DNA of 64,000 nt from contig CABYQM010000001.1 in the NCBI GenBank assembly GCA_902521075.1, positions 1 to 64,000 on the forward strand, in the 5' to 3' direction. Origin of the DNA: an uncultured Pelagibacteraceae bacterium. GTDB lineage: Bacteria; Pseudomonadota; Alphaproteobacteria; Pelagibacterales; Pelagibacteraceae. The translations under genes and the position numbers were made by a program. Below, piece after piece: positions 1 to 8,629 of the stretch (the first letter of the stretch is position 1; each line of letters starts with the position of its first letter). The notes beneath the pieces were generated by a model. The model worked only from the letters and a program-made list of their open reading frames with translations, did not search any database and was not told the origin of the DNA.

Positions 1-647
1 TTGCTTTTTCCGTAAATTCTTTCATTTAACTTAATTGGTATTTCAATATGGAGTTTTTTTTCTTTATAAGATGCATAGAAATCTAAAAAAATTTTATAAC
101 CATTCAAATAAAGTTTTTTACTTTTTTTAATAAAAGCTTTTCTATCAGCAATAAATATTCCAGTTAAAGGATCTGTTAGCTTTATATTTAACATAAAATT
201 AATAAAACTATTTAATATTTTGCTTAGAATTAATCTAAATTTATATTTAAATTTTTTTGTATTATTTACTGAGTCAATCATAAATCTACTCCCTGAAACA
301 CATTCATAGTTGTTTAATTTGATTGTTTTTAACAGCTTATTTAGTACCTGTGGATCGTGTTGTAAATCACAATCCATGAGAATTATATATTTTGATTTTG
401 ATATTTTTAAGCCTGAATAAAATGATCGAGATAAATCTCTGTCATTTTTTCTGAAAATATACTTAACATTATTATATTTCTTTGCTAGAATTTTTATTTC
501 TTTTTGACTTCTATCAATTGAGTCATCATCAACATATATAATTTCATATGATCTATTTTTAAATTTTTTTCTTACAGCTAAGTACAATTTCTTAATATTT
601 TTTTCTTCATTTAAGCAAGGAACTATTATTGATATTTCTTTTTTCAT
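1..647 (-). CDS. Glycosyltransferase family 2, DPM1-like (partial, C-terminus beyond window)
   Basis: This gene is absent from the ORF track because it runs off the left edge. Read on the minus strand from an ATG at 647 it gives MKKEISIIVPCLNEEKN, then IIYVDDDSIDRS, the GT-A nucleotide-sugar site, and IILMDCDLQHDP, the metal-binding aspartates. GSRF follows, then LTDPLTGIF. These are the landmarks of dolichol/undecaprenyl-phosphate mannosyl- or glucosyltransferase-like GT2 enzymes, which load a sugar onto a polyprenyl-phosphate carrier at the cytoplasmic membrane. The usual DDGS motif reads DDDS here. It is divergent from the GMC gene, with a gap of about 50 nt. The family is clear; donor and acceptor cannot be told. 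Confidence 0.85.
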   Translation of the reverse strand, partial: MKKEISIIVPCLNEEKNIKKLYLAVRKKFKNRSYEIIYVDDDSIDRSQKEIKILAKKYNNVKYIFRKNDRDLSRSFYSGLKISKSKYIILMDCDLQHDPQVLNKLLKTIKLNNYECVSGSRFMIDSVNNTKKFKYKFRLILSKILNSFINFMLNIKLTDPLTGIFIADRKAFIKKSKKLYLNGYKIFLDFYASYKEKKLHIEIPIKLNERIYGKS

Positions 648-699
648 TAATTAAATTTATAATATTTTTTTATAGTTTTACTTGCTATATATATTATTT

Positions 700-2301
700 A
701 TGCATTTTAAAAATATTATCGTAGGTTCAGGACCAGCTAGTGTTTCTGCAGCATCTGAACTTTTAATTAATAACAAAAAAGTATTGATTTTAGATGTTGG
801 TAATGAAATTGAAGATGAAAAGGCCGAAATTGCGAGAGAATATATAGAAAATCCTGACATCGCTAAATTTAAAAATAAAGTAGAATTAGCAAAAAAAAAA
901 ATTAAAAAATATCCTGATCCCAACTTAAAGTTTCCTTATGGTTCAGATTTTGTTTTTAGGGTTCTAAAAGATGAAAATATTGAACATTCATCAAAAGTTA
1001 ATACATTATCCTCGCATGCCAAGGGAGGTTTATCAAATATTTGGGGAACATTATCGTCACCATTTTATAAAAAAGATATTGATCATTGGGGAATATCTTA
1101 TGAGGAGTTTTATAAACAAAAAGAAAACGTTTTAAATATTATTCCCATATCTTCATCTAATGACAATCTTGATGAATTCTTTGATACAAAGATAGGAAGT
1201 AATCATACTTTTGATGTTTCGCTTACCTCAAATGAAATTTTGAAATATTTAAGTAAAGAACAAAAAAAATTAAACAAAGATGGTTTTTTTTATGGAAGAT
1301 CGAAATTTGCAGTAAGCAATAAATACTCTCACAAAAACACAAATTGTAAAGAATGTGGCCTTTGTCATTACGGATGTCCTTATGATTGTATGTTTAATGC
1401 TAAACATCTGCTAAATAATTTAATTTTTGATTATAAAGAAAATATTGATTACAAAAATAATATCTTTGTTGTTAAATTCAAAAAAAAAAATAATATTATA
1501 AATTTAGAAACAAAAAATACACTAACAGGAGAAATTCAATTTTATACTTGTGAAAATTTATTTGTCGGTTGTGGTCCAATTTTAACCGCTTCTTTAATTC
1601 TAAGAAGCAAAATCCTGAAAGATAATAAAATTAATATTAAAGAATCACAAAGGTTTTATTTCCCAGCTTTTTATTTAGGAAACGCAGATAATAATTTAAA
1701 AGAGTTAAAAAATACACTTCCAGAGTTATTTTTTGAAATTTACAATGAAAAAATTTCTTCAAAAAGTATACATCTACAATTTTACACTTTTAATGATTTA
1801 ATGCTTAAACCTTTTGAAAAAATATTCGGTAGATTTACTAAATTTTTAATCAAATTATTTCCATTCGTATTTAATAGATTGACAGTCATTGTTGGATATT
1901 TACATTCAGATTTTTCTTCTGAGCTTATATTAAAGGAAGATCAAGACAGAAAAAATAATTATATATTATCTTCAAAACCAAATAGTAAATCTAAAAGTAT
2001 CATTACTGAATGTGTAAATTTTATAAAAAAAATTATGAAAAATAAATTAATTATACTTCCAAAACTTGTAGCTCTAAATTCTCCAGGATCAAGTTATCAT
2101 TATGGTAGCAGTTTTCCTATGTCGAAATCTAAAATTTCTGAAAAATCTACAAACTTAAATGGAGAATTGTACGATTTCAAAAATGTATTTATTTTAGATG
2201 CTTCCGTTTTTCCTGATATTCCAGGATCCCCAACTACTTTTAACATTGCAATGAATTCATCAAGAATAATAAACAATTTAGTAAAAGAAAAAAGGATTTA
2301 A
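700..2301 (+). CDS. GMC-type FAD oxidoreductase with internal ferredoxin-like Cys cluster
   Basis: The N-terminus has a Rossmann FAD motif (NIIVGSGPASVSAASELL) and the C-terminus has the GMC_oxred_C signature region (SSYHYGSSFPMS, then DASVFPDIPGSPTTFN). About 220 residues in there is CKECGLCHYGCPYDC, a closely spaced Cys cluster resembling a 4Fe-4S site. The track start at 682 is a TTG; the ATG at 700 sits just before the Rossmann strand and is preferred, giving 533 residues. By family it should oxidise an alcohol, most likely a sugar or polyol, with FAD; the cysteines suggest an Fe-S relay to an electron acceptor (inference). The SDR starts one base after its stop codon, so the two are probably co-translated. 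The substrate is unknown. Confidence 0.8.
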   Translation: MHFKNIIVGSGPASVSAASELLINNKKVLILDVGNEIEDEKAEIAREYIENPDIAKFKNKVELAKKKIKKYPDPNLKFPYGSDFVFRVLKDENIEHSSKVNTLSSHAKGGLSNIWGTLSSPFYKKDIDHWGISYEEFYKQKENVLNIIPISSSNDNLDEFFDTKIGSNHTFDVSLTSNEILKYLSKEQKKLNKDGFFYGRSKFAVSNKYSHKNTNCKECGLCHYGCPYDCMFNAKHLLNNLIFDYKENIDYKNNIFVVKFKKKNNIINLETKNTLTGEIQFYTCENLFVGCGPILTASLILRSKILKDNKINIKESQRFYFPAFYLGNADNNLKELKNTLPELFFEIYNEKISSKSIHLQFYTFNDLMLKPFEKIFGRFTKFLIKLFPFVFNRLTVIVGYLHSDFSSELILKEDQDRKNNYILSSKPNSKSKSIITECVNFIKKIMKNKLIILPKLVALNSPGSSYHYGSSFPMSKSKISEKSTNLNGELYDFKNVFILDASVFPDIPGSPTTFNIAMNSSRIINNLVKEKRI

Positions 2302-2302
2302 A

Positions 2303-3184
2303 TTGAAATTGCTTATACTTGGAAAAAGTAGTTATACTGCTGAGCTATTCTTAAATCAGAGTAAAGTTGATACATCTATTATTACTTTATACAAAAAAAA
2401 GTTTGATAAAGATGATATCATGAATCTAGACGAAAATTCTTTTTTTTCTAAATACTTTTTAGAATTAAATGAAAATTTTCAATGCACTTTAAATTTTATT
2501 CATATTCATGAAAGTGATCCTGATTTGGAAATTAAAATCAATTCTAAATTATGCACAAAATTTAAATTTGCTTTTAATAGAATGAAGGTACCAAAAAATA
2601 TATTTTTATCTTCGGTAAATTCTTCAAAACATGCAAATACTGCATATGGTAAAGCAAAATTCAATTGTGAGGAGATATATCGAACCATTGAAAATTCGAT
2701 AATAGTGCGATCCTCGACAATTATTGAAATTGATTTTGAAAATAAATTAATAAAAGGTGGAAAAAAAGGACGATCTCTTGGAAGTTTAAACTCTATAATT
2801 GATAGAAATTATTTAATACCAGTTCCAGGTAAAGGAGATTATTTGCAAACGGTTTGTTTTGGTGATGATTTAGGAAAATTTCTAAATTTAATTTTATCAA
2901 ACAATAGATATGAAAATAAAACAGTAAATTTTTTTACTGGGGAATTTTTAACATACAATCAATTTTTAAATATAATTTTTAATTTTAAAAAGATAAAAAG
3001 GTTTAAAATATTTATACCAATTTTTTTTATAAATTACTCTTTAAAAATACTTAATTTTATTATCCCCAGGCTAAACATTTCTAATAAAAATATAGAAAAT
3101 TTGACAAATCAAAAAATAGAATTTGATTACTCTAATGAAATAAAGGAATTTATAAAATTAAAAAAATTTAAAGATCTAACCTAA
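2303..3184 (+). CDS. Atypical extended SDR / NAD-dependent epimerase-like protein
   Basis: This 293-residue protein starts at TTG, with AAGGA about 7 nt upstream. It has the SDR active-site layout: SSVNSS, then YGKAK (YxxxK), then IIVRSSTI. The N-terminal dinucleotide motif is degenerate (LILGKSSYTAELF instead of GxxGxxG), so cofactor binding may be weak or altered. A hydrophobic segment near residues 235-255 (FKIFIPIFFINYSLKIL) resembles those in envelope sugar epimerases. Its position one base behind the GMC oxidoreductase suggests that both act on the same sugar intermediate (inference). It converges on the next gene with no spacer. Confidence 0.65.
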   Translation: MKLLILGKSSYTAELFLNQSKVDTSIITLYKKKFDKDDIMNLDENSFFSKYFLELNENFQCTLNFIHIHESDPDLEIKINSKLCTKFKFAFNRMKVPKNIFLSSVNSSKHANTAYGKAKFNCEEIYRTIENSIIVRSSTIIEIDFENKLIKGGKKGRSLGSLNSIIDRNYLIPVPGKGDYLQTVCFGDDLGKFLNLILSNNRYENKTVNFFTGEFLTYNQFLNIIFNFKKIKRFKIFIPIFFINYSLKILNFIIPRLNISNKNIENLTNQKIEFDYSNEIKEFIKLKKFKDLT

Positions 3185-4900
3185 TTATCTCATAAAATAA
3201 AAAACTTTGTATCCTTTAATTGATTTAAGCTTTATCTCATCCTTACTAAATTGAGAATTTAACATGTGTGTACAAGGTGGTGAGTTATAATAACATAATC
3301 CTTCATTTGAGGAAAAAAATGCAAACTTTTCATCAATAGATATTGGCTCATTAGATTTTATTTTTTTATTCTCAGTCTCTGAATAAATTTTTGGCCATGG
3401 GCTATAACTATAGACTTCATTGTAGTTTTTTATAACCCTAATTGAATTTTTTGATAATAAAACAATTAATAAAAAAAAAGTAAAATAACCTAATACTCTT
3501 CTTAATTTAAAAATATTTATTGAATATAGTTTATTCCATAAAACTATTGTAAAAAAAATTGCTATTGAAGATATTAAATATGAAGAACCATATCGAAAAA
3601 CTGGAAACTTAAAAAACCACATTATAGATCCCAAAATATTTATAAATAATAATGTAAAAAAAATTCTTTTTTCAACAAAATAATTTTTATTTTTAAGTAT
3701 TATATTTTTTTTTTCTTTTTCTAAAAATAAAATTAAAGAAACAAGTGATAAAAAGAATAAAAAAGGTAACAATTTTTTTAAAGTTCTTTTTCCATGATTT
3801 TGTGACCATAATTTTACCCAATTAAGATTAGAAAGATATTCTTCAAAGTTTTTTCTATTTTCTCTTTGGTCACTCCATCCCTTTGTCCAAGCTTCATTTT
3901 CTAGCATTGTCACTTTTGCATTTGAACCTCTTTTTTCCTCAATATCGTACCAAAATACCTTTTTTATACACGTTTGCTCTATTGGAAAAGCGAAACACCC
4001 AGAAATCAAGAAGTTTTTTAAAAAAAAACAAAGACTAAATAATATTAAAAAAATTAAAAACTTTATTTTAAAATAATTAATCTTTTTTTTGAAAAGTAAA
4101 ATCAAAATTGGTGCAAAAGATCCTAAAAATAGAGTAATTTTATTAAAAACTACATAAGCAGAAACCAGAAACATTTCACTCACGTTTGATTTGTTTAAAT
4201 TTTTAAAATTTTTTAAAGCTATAGAAATTAAAAAAAAATAAAAAATATGTGCAGGCGCATCATTACCAAAATCAGAATATCTATTTAACTTTAAACAAAT
4301 AAATGAAATTATAATGTAATTGAAAAAAAGAATAGGTTTATTACTTTCTTTTAAACATTCTAAAATTAAATATAATAAAAAACACGAGAAAATAAATAAT
4401 AATGGTATTAAAATTCCTTTATCATTAAAAATAAAATTATTATTAATCGCCGCTAAATATTGAATTATAGAAGTATGACCATATCTGAAGTGAATATTTG
4501 ATAATCCAATAATAATTTTTTCATTGTTTAAAATATTTGTATAAGGCAAATGATAAAGTCCAGCATCTGGTCTGTAAGTTGTCTCAAATGATAAAAGAAA
4601 AACACCTAGAATTGAGATAAATATTGAATAAACTAATACTGTCTTAATTGGTTTTTTCTGAAAGAAAAATAAATAAATATAAAAAAATATAAAAATTGCA
4701 GTATTAATAAATTTATTTAGTTCATAAAAAAAATTTATGATTAAGGCAAGAAATGATAAAAAAATCACTCCATATAAACCTATCTGAAAAAGATTAACAT
4801 TATGAATTTTTTCAATTTCTAAAACAATTTTTGAAAAATATATTCCTGATGAAAAAATAAGAATTGATGTAAGATATGTATAAAAAAAGATCTCTAACAT
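3185..4900 (-). CDS. Large polytopic membrane protein, possible GT-C-like enzyme
   Basis: This 571-residue protein has roughly a dozen hydrophobic segments through most of its length and a soluble tail of about 70 residues. A conserved-looking loop after the first few TM segments reads TTYRPDAGLYHLPYTN, followed by FRYGHTSIIQYLA; acidic and aromatic residues in such a loop are typical of GT-C sugar transferases that use polyprenyl-linked donors. I recall uncharacterised bacterial membrane proteins with a similar RPDAGLYH loop, but cannot name the family with certainty. It lies on the strand opposite its neighbours inside the polysaccharide block. Alternatives are a polymerase or a flippase-like protein. 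Confidence 0.55.
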   Translation of the reverse strand: MLEIFFYTYLTSILIFSSGIYFSKIVLEIEKIHNVNLFQIGLYGVIFLSFLALIINFFYELNKFINTAIFIFFYIYLFFFQKKPIKTVLVYSIFISILGVFLLSFETTYRPDAGLYHLPYTNILNNEKIIIGLSNIHFRYGHTSIIQYLAAINNNFIFNDKGILIPLLFIFSCFLLYLILECLKESNKPILFFNYIIISFICLKLNRYSDFGNDAPAHIFYFFLISIALKNFKNLNKSNVSEMFLVSAYVVFNKITLFLGSFAPILILLFKKKINYFKIKFLIFLILFSLCFFLKNFLISGCFAFPIEQTCIKKVFWYDIEEKRGSNAKVTMLENEAWTKGWSDQRENRKNFEEYLSNLNWVKLWSQNHGKRTLKKLLPFLFFLSLVSLILFLEKEKKNIILKNKNYFVEKRIFFTLLFINILGSIMWFFKFPVFRYGSSYLISSIAIFFTIVLWNKLYSINIFKLRRVLGYFTFFLLIVLLSKNSIRVIKNYNEVYSYSPWPKIYSETENKKIKSNEPISIDEKFAFFSSNEGLCYYNSPPCTHMLNSQFSKDEIKLKSIKGYKVFYFMR

Positions 4901-4935
4901 TGTCTAGTTATATTTACAATGTATAACAAACTTTA

Positions 4936-5763
4936 ATGAGAATAATAAGTTTTACTAATAGTATAAAATATAGATTAATAAGATTAATAGAAGCCCAACC
5001 TTCTTTAAACTTATTGATTTATAATAATATTTCACTTTTCAAAGCCTTTTTACCTCACGAGAAAGATTATTATGGAATTAGACATTTACTGAAGAATAAT
5101 ATTAATGACACTATAATTGATGTTGGGGGAAACCTTGGGATATCTTCAATGGGTTTTAGACAATTAGGATATGATAATAAGATTCTGATATTTGAACCCA
5201 ACACTTATATTTATAACCAATATATAAAAAGAAAGTTAATCAAAAAATACAAAAATATATTAGGATTTAATTTTGCTTTAGGAAGCAGATTAGAGACGAA
5301 AAATTTTTATTATCCATATTATAAAAATAAATGTATTCACTATTTTTGTAGTTTTGATAAGAATTATATTTTAAATAGCATAAAAATCACTTTTAAAAAA
5401 AAAAAGATAAAAATAATAAAAAGACCAATAAAAATAAAAGTTTTTGATAAACTGAAACTTAAACATACTCCTAAATTGATTAAAATTGATGTAGAGGGAC
5501 ACGATTATGAGGTTATACGAGGAATGATAAGTACAATAAAAAAAAATAAACCAGTTATTTTAGTAGAGTTTAATAAAAATAATTTTTTCAAAATTAAAAA
5601 ATTACTTAAAAATTATAACTCCTGGGTATATTTTTTTGAAAAAAATAAATTTAAAAAATTTAGTAAAAAAATGATAGATAAAGAGATTTCCAGATCATCA
5701 AAACTTAATTTGATGTCAGTGAGAAATATTTTTTTTGTACCAAAAAGTCACAAATGGATTTAG
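4936..5763 (+). CDS. FkbM family SAM-dependent methyltransferase
   Basis: The 275-residue protein has the FkbM pattern: TIIDVGGNLGISSMGF (SAM-binding motif I), ILIFEPNTYIY (acidic end of strand 2), and LIKIDVEGHDYEVIRGM, the family hallmark. FkbM proteins O-methylate sugars or polyketides and are common in exopolysaccharide and O-antigen loci, consistent with the neighbours. Its last 10 bases overlap the next methyltransferase gene, which suggests translational coupling. The target hydroxyl cannot be told. Confidence 0.85.
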   Translation: MRIISFTNSIKYRLIRLIEAQPSLNLLIYNNISLFKAFLPHEKDYYGIRHLLKNNINDTIIDVGGNLGISSMGFRQLGYDNKILIFEPNTYIYNQYIKRKLIKKYKNILGFNFALGSRLETKNFYYPYYKNKCIHYFCSFDKNYILNSIKITFKKKKIKIIKRPIKIKVFDKLKLKHTPKLIKIDVEGHDYEVIRGMISTIKKNKPVILVEFNKNNFFKIKKLLKNYNSWVYFFEKNKFKKFSKKMIDKEISRSSKLNLMSVRNIFFVPKSHKWI

Positions 5764-6725
5764 ATAATTATAGAGATAAATATAACAAGAGTTTTAATTT
5801 TAATTCAGAATTAAGAAAATGCCTTTGTGGATCTGACAAATATAAGAAACTATTTAGTTATGATAGATACTTGCTAAGAAATAAAATTGTAGTGTGTAAA
5901 AAATGTGGATTAATTTTTGCTAATCCTATATTGAAAAAAGATTATTTGGAGAATTTTTATAAATCAGATTTTTATAGAAAACTTTATAATTTAGAATTAG
6001 ACAATAACAAGAAAGATATTTTTTCAAAAGAAGGTGATAATTCAAACAATTCTTTTAATTTTCTAAAAAAATTTATTAATGAGAGAAGACAAATAAACAT
6101 TCTAGAGGTTGGAAGTGGGCACAATACTAATTTAATTCACTTTAAAAAAATCGGAAATTTATATGCGGTAGATTATAGCAATGAGTCTAAAAAATTGGCA
6201 AAAAAAATGGGTATAACATTTCATCAAGGAGGTGTTGAGGTAATAAAAAAATTCAATCTAAATTTTGACTGTATAATATTAAGCCACGTCATAGAGCATT
6301 TTCATGATTTTAAGAATGATATTAGAGAAATTATAAAATTTTCAAATCAAAATACTTTATTTTATATTGAGGTTCCATCTATGGATTTGAAATATAATCT
6401 AGATCAATTACAAAACGCACATAACTTCTATTTTACAAAAAATACCCTAATATTTCATTTAAATAAATTAGGACTAGACTGTATAGAACATGGAATTGCA
6501 AGCAATATCCATCAATATGGAATTTTTAAAAAAGGATCAACAAAGCAAGATAATTCTCTTTCAAACGAATATAACAAAATAATCAAAATACATAAAAAAT
6601 TTTGTTACGAATTTTATTGGCTATATTTAGTTAATTTTTATTTTAGAAAATTTATTAAATTAATTATTGGAGAGAAACTGACTATATTAATAAAAAAAAT
6701 TCTTAAAAAACAAAGAAATAAATGA
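5754..6725 (+). CDS. Class I SAM methyltransferase with N-terminal zinc-ribbon-like domain
   Basis: The 323-residue protein begins with four cysteines in a C-x-C ... C-x2-C arrangement (CLCGS, then VVCKKCGLIF), like the zinc-binding head of sugar C-methyltransferases and related envelope enzymes. The SAM domain follows: INILEVGSGHNTNL, LYAVDYS and CIILSHVIEHFHD. It overlaps the FkbM gene by 10 nt and the next GT2 by 4 nt (ATGA), so the three are probably one transcript. It likely methylates a nucleotide- or lipid-linked sugar (inference). Confidence 0.8.
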   Translation: MDLDNYRDKYNKSFNFNSELRKCLCGSDKYKKLFSYDRYLLRNKIVVCKKCGLIFANPILKKDYLENFYKSDFYRKLYNLELDNNKKDIFSKEGDNSNNSFNFLKKFINERRQINILEVGSGHNTNLIHFKKIGNLYAVDYSNESKKLAKKMGITFHQGGVEVIKKFNLNFDCIILSHVIEHFHDFKNDIREIIKFSNQNTLFYIEVPSMDLKYNLDQLQNAHNFYFTKNTLIFHLNKLGLDCIEHGIASNIHQYGIFKKGSTKQDNSLSNEYNKIIKIHKKFCYEFYWLYLVNFYFRKFIKLIIGEKLTILIKKILKKQRNK

Positions 6726-7423
6726 TCGTATCAATTGTCATCCCAGTATTTAATGAAGCTAATACAATTCAAAAAATTTTAAAAAAAATAAATAAAATTA
6801 CAAAAATTAAAAAAGACATAATAGTTGTTGATGATGGTTCTACTGACGGTACTAAAGATATAATTAAATATAAGTGTAAAAATTTATACAATACTTTTTT
6901 AAGTCTAAATAAAAATAGGGGTAAAGGTTTTGCATGTAGAGCTGGTTTAAAAAAGATTAAAGGGGATATTGTGATTATTCAGGATGCAGACTTAGAATAT
7001 GATCCAAATGATTATGATAAATTAATTAAGCCTATTCTAAAAAATCAGACAAATATTGTTTATGGATCAAGAGTTTTAAAGGGAGGTAAAAGGACTAGAC
7101 CTAAGACTTTTGATGTTCTTATAAGATTGTCTGCTAATCATTTTCTAACTTTTCTTTCTAATATGCTAAACAGACACAGTTTAACCGATGCTCACACTTG
7201 TTACAAAGTATTTAAGAAAAGTGTTTATAAAAAAATTAAATTAGAGGAAGATGGGTTTAATTTTTGTCCGGAGATAACAGCAAAATTTTCGAAGCTTGGA
7301 GAAAAAATTTATGAAGTCCCAATTAATTATTTTGGAAGAACCCATGGTGAAGGAAAAAAAATTTCATTTTTTGATGGTTTCAGAGCAATATATGCAATAA
7401 TTAAATACAATATTTTTAGATAA
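6722..7423 (+). CDS. Glycosyltransferase family 2 (DPM/DPG synthase-like)
   Basis: The 233-residue protein has the complete GT-A set: VSIVIPVFNEANTI, IIVVDDGSTDGT, IVIIQDADLEYDP and VYGSRVLKGG. It is short and has no C-terminal membrane helices, so it resembles soluble dolichol-phosphate mannosyltransferase-type enzymes that charge a polyprenyl phosphate. The start overlaps the upstream methyltransferase stop in ATGA. It is the last gene of the left polysaccharide block before the 5S rRNA gene. A 6-bp inverted repeat just after the stop (7424-7443) lacks a U-tract and is not convincing as a terminator. Confidence 0.87.
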   Translation: MIVSIVIPVFNEANTIQKILKKINKITKIKKDIIVVDDGSTDGTKDIIKYKCKNLYNTFLSLNKNRGKGFACRAGLKKIKGDIVIIQDADLEYDPNDYDKLIKPILKNQTNIVYGSRVLKGGKRTRPKTFDVLIRLSANHFLTFLSNMLNRHSLTDAHTCYKVFKKSVYKKIKLEEDGFNFCPEITAKFSKLGEKIYEVPINYFGRTHGEGKKISFFDGFRAIYAIIKYNIFR

Positions 7424-7450
7424 TTTGAGTAAATCAGCTCAAATAATAAC

Positions 7451-7478
7451 TTTACTATATAATTACATATTGTATAAA
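7451..7478 (+). promoter_or_regulatory. Putative sigma-70 promoter of 5S rRNA
   Basis: TTTACT (7451-7456), a 16-nt spacer and TATAAA (7473-7478) place a start site close to the mature 5S 5' end at 7484. This fits an independently transcribed 5S gene, since no 23S gene lies upstream. The call rests on pattern only; AT-rich sequence produces such matches by chance. Confidence 0.45.
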
Positions 7479-7483
7479 ACGCT

Positions 7484-7599
7484 GCCTGGTAATTATTGCG
7501 AAAGGGAAATACCCGATCCCATTCCGAACTCGGAAGTCAAGCCTTTCTGCGCCGATGGTACTTTGTCTTAAGACATGGAAGAGTAGGACATTGCCAGGC
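7484..7599 (+). rRNA. rrf: 5S ribosomal RNA
   Basis: The 116-nt segment starts GCCTGG and ends CCAGGC, which pair as helix I. It contains the 5S landmarks CCGATCCCATTCCGAACTCG (loops B/C) and CGCCGATGGTACT (loop E region). No 16S or 23S sequence is present in the window, so this 5S gene is detached from the other rRNA genes, as described for SAR11 genomes. The following CDS starts only 11 nt after the 3' end, so the epimerase transcript may be 5S read-through. Confidence 0.95.
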
Positions 7600-7610
7600 T
7601 AAATGCCCAG

Positions 7611-8495
7611 ATGAAAAAATATATTGTAGTAACTGGTGGTGCTGGGTTTGTTGGATCTAATCTAATTGACTATTTACTAATAAAAACGAAACTTAAAATA
7701 ATTAGTTTAGATAATTATTCAACGGGAACAAAAAAAAATCATATTATATCCAGAAGAGTAAAATATATAAATTCAAACACCATTGAAGTAGAGAAGGTAT
7801 TATCAAAATATAAAAACAAAATAAATTCGATTTTTCATTTTGGCGAATTTTCAAGAATTTATCAAAGTTTTGAAAAATTTAATGAGTGCTACTTTTCAAA
7901 TATTATTGGTTCAAATGAAATATTTAAATTTTGTTTAAAAAATAAAATTAAATTAATTTACTCCGCTACTTCTGCTACACTTGGTAATAATGGAAAAGAT
8001 AAAAATTTATCACCTTATGCTTTTACAAAATCTAAAAATTTAGAATTACTAGAAAATTTAAAAAAATGGTTTAAATTCAAATTTGAAATAATTTATTTCT
8101 ACAATGTGTATGGAAATAGACAGATAGAAAATGGAGATATGGCAACTGTAATAGGAATTTTTCAATCTCAATACAAAAAAAAAGAACCATTAACAGTAGT
8201 CAAGCCGGGCACTCAATCGAGAAGATTTACACATATATCAGATACTGTAAAAGTCTGCTATAAAGCCTGGAAAGATAATAAGTGTAAGCATTATAGTATA
8301 AGTCACAAAAAATCTCATTCAATCCAAAGTGTGGCAAAAATGTTTAATTCAAAAATTAAGTTTTTGCCTCAGAGACCAGGTGAAAGATATGCGTCTGCTT
8401 TAACAAATATGTCTTTTAACAACAAGATAATTAGATATTATGGAAAAATAAATTTGAAAGATTACATAACATCGTTTATTAAATCGAAAAATTAA
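7611..8495 (+). CDS. NAD-dependent epimerase/dehydratase (nucleotide-sugar SDR)
   Basis: The 294-residue extended SDR has the full NAD motif VVTGGAGFVGSNL, ISLDNYSTG at the end of strand 2 (acidic residue favouring NAD), IYSATSATLG, and YAFTK as the catalytic YxxxK. The C-terminal substrate half includes NVYGNRQ and RRFTHISDTV. The layout fits UDP-glucose 4-epimerase-like enzymes, but the substrate is not determinable. The earlier ATG at 7603 hits a stop after three codons. No clear ribosome-binding site is visible between the 5S end and the start. Confidence 0.82.
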   Translation: MKKYIVVTGGAGFVGSNLIDYLLIKTKLKIISLDNYSTGTKKNHIISRRVKYINSNTIEVEKVLSKYKNKINSIFHFGEFSRIYQSFEKFNECYFSNIIGSNEIFKFCLKNKIKLIYSATSATLGNNGKDKNLSPYAFTKSKNLELLENLKKWFKFKFEIIYFYNVYGNRQIENGDMATVIGIFQSQYKKKEPLTVVKPGTQSRRFTHISDTVKVCYKAWKDNKCKHYSISHKKSHSIQSVAKMFNSKIKFLPQRPGERYASALTNMSFNNKIIRYYGKINLKDYITSFIKSKN

Positions 8496-8501
8496 ATAAA
8501 T

Positions 8502-8627
8502 ATGAAAATTGCAAGTTCATTAAAATCATTAAAAAAAAGAGACCTTAATTCAAAGTTGGTTAGAAGAAGAGGTAGAGTATATATTATAAATAAAAAAAAT
8601 CCTAAATTTAAAGCTAGGCAGAAATAG
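8502..8627 (+). CDS. rpmJ: 50S ribosomal protein L36
   Basis: Too short for the ORF track, this 41-codon gene reads [14 protein letters not shown], then [20 protein letters not shown]. This is the alphaproteobacterial zinc-free L36 (no C-x2-C), with the conserved basic core and the NP-KFKARQ end. It follows the epimerase by 6 nt and precedes the oxidase subunit by 2 nt. L36 binds 23S rRNA in the large subunit. Confidence 0.93.
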   Translation: MKIASSLKSLKKRDLNSKLVRRRGRVYIINKKNPKFKARQK

Positions 8628-8629
8628 GC

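Noticed and set aside
682-699. TTG start for the GMC oxidoreductase at 682
   Set aside because: The ATG at 700 lies next to the FAD-binding strand and gives a normal N-terminus; the extra six residues (LYILF) have no support.
7424-7443. Inverted repeat TTTGAG/CTCAAA after the GT2 gene as a terminator
   Set aside because: Six AT-rich base pairs and no U-tract; chance occurrence is likely at this base composition.
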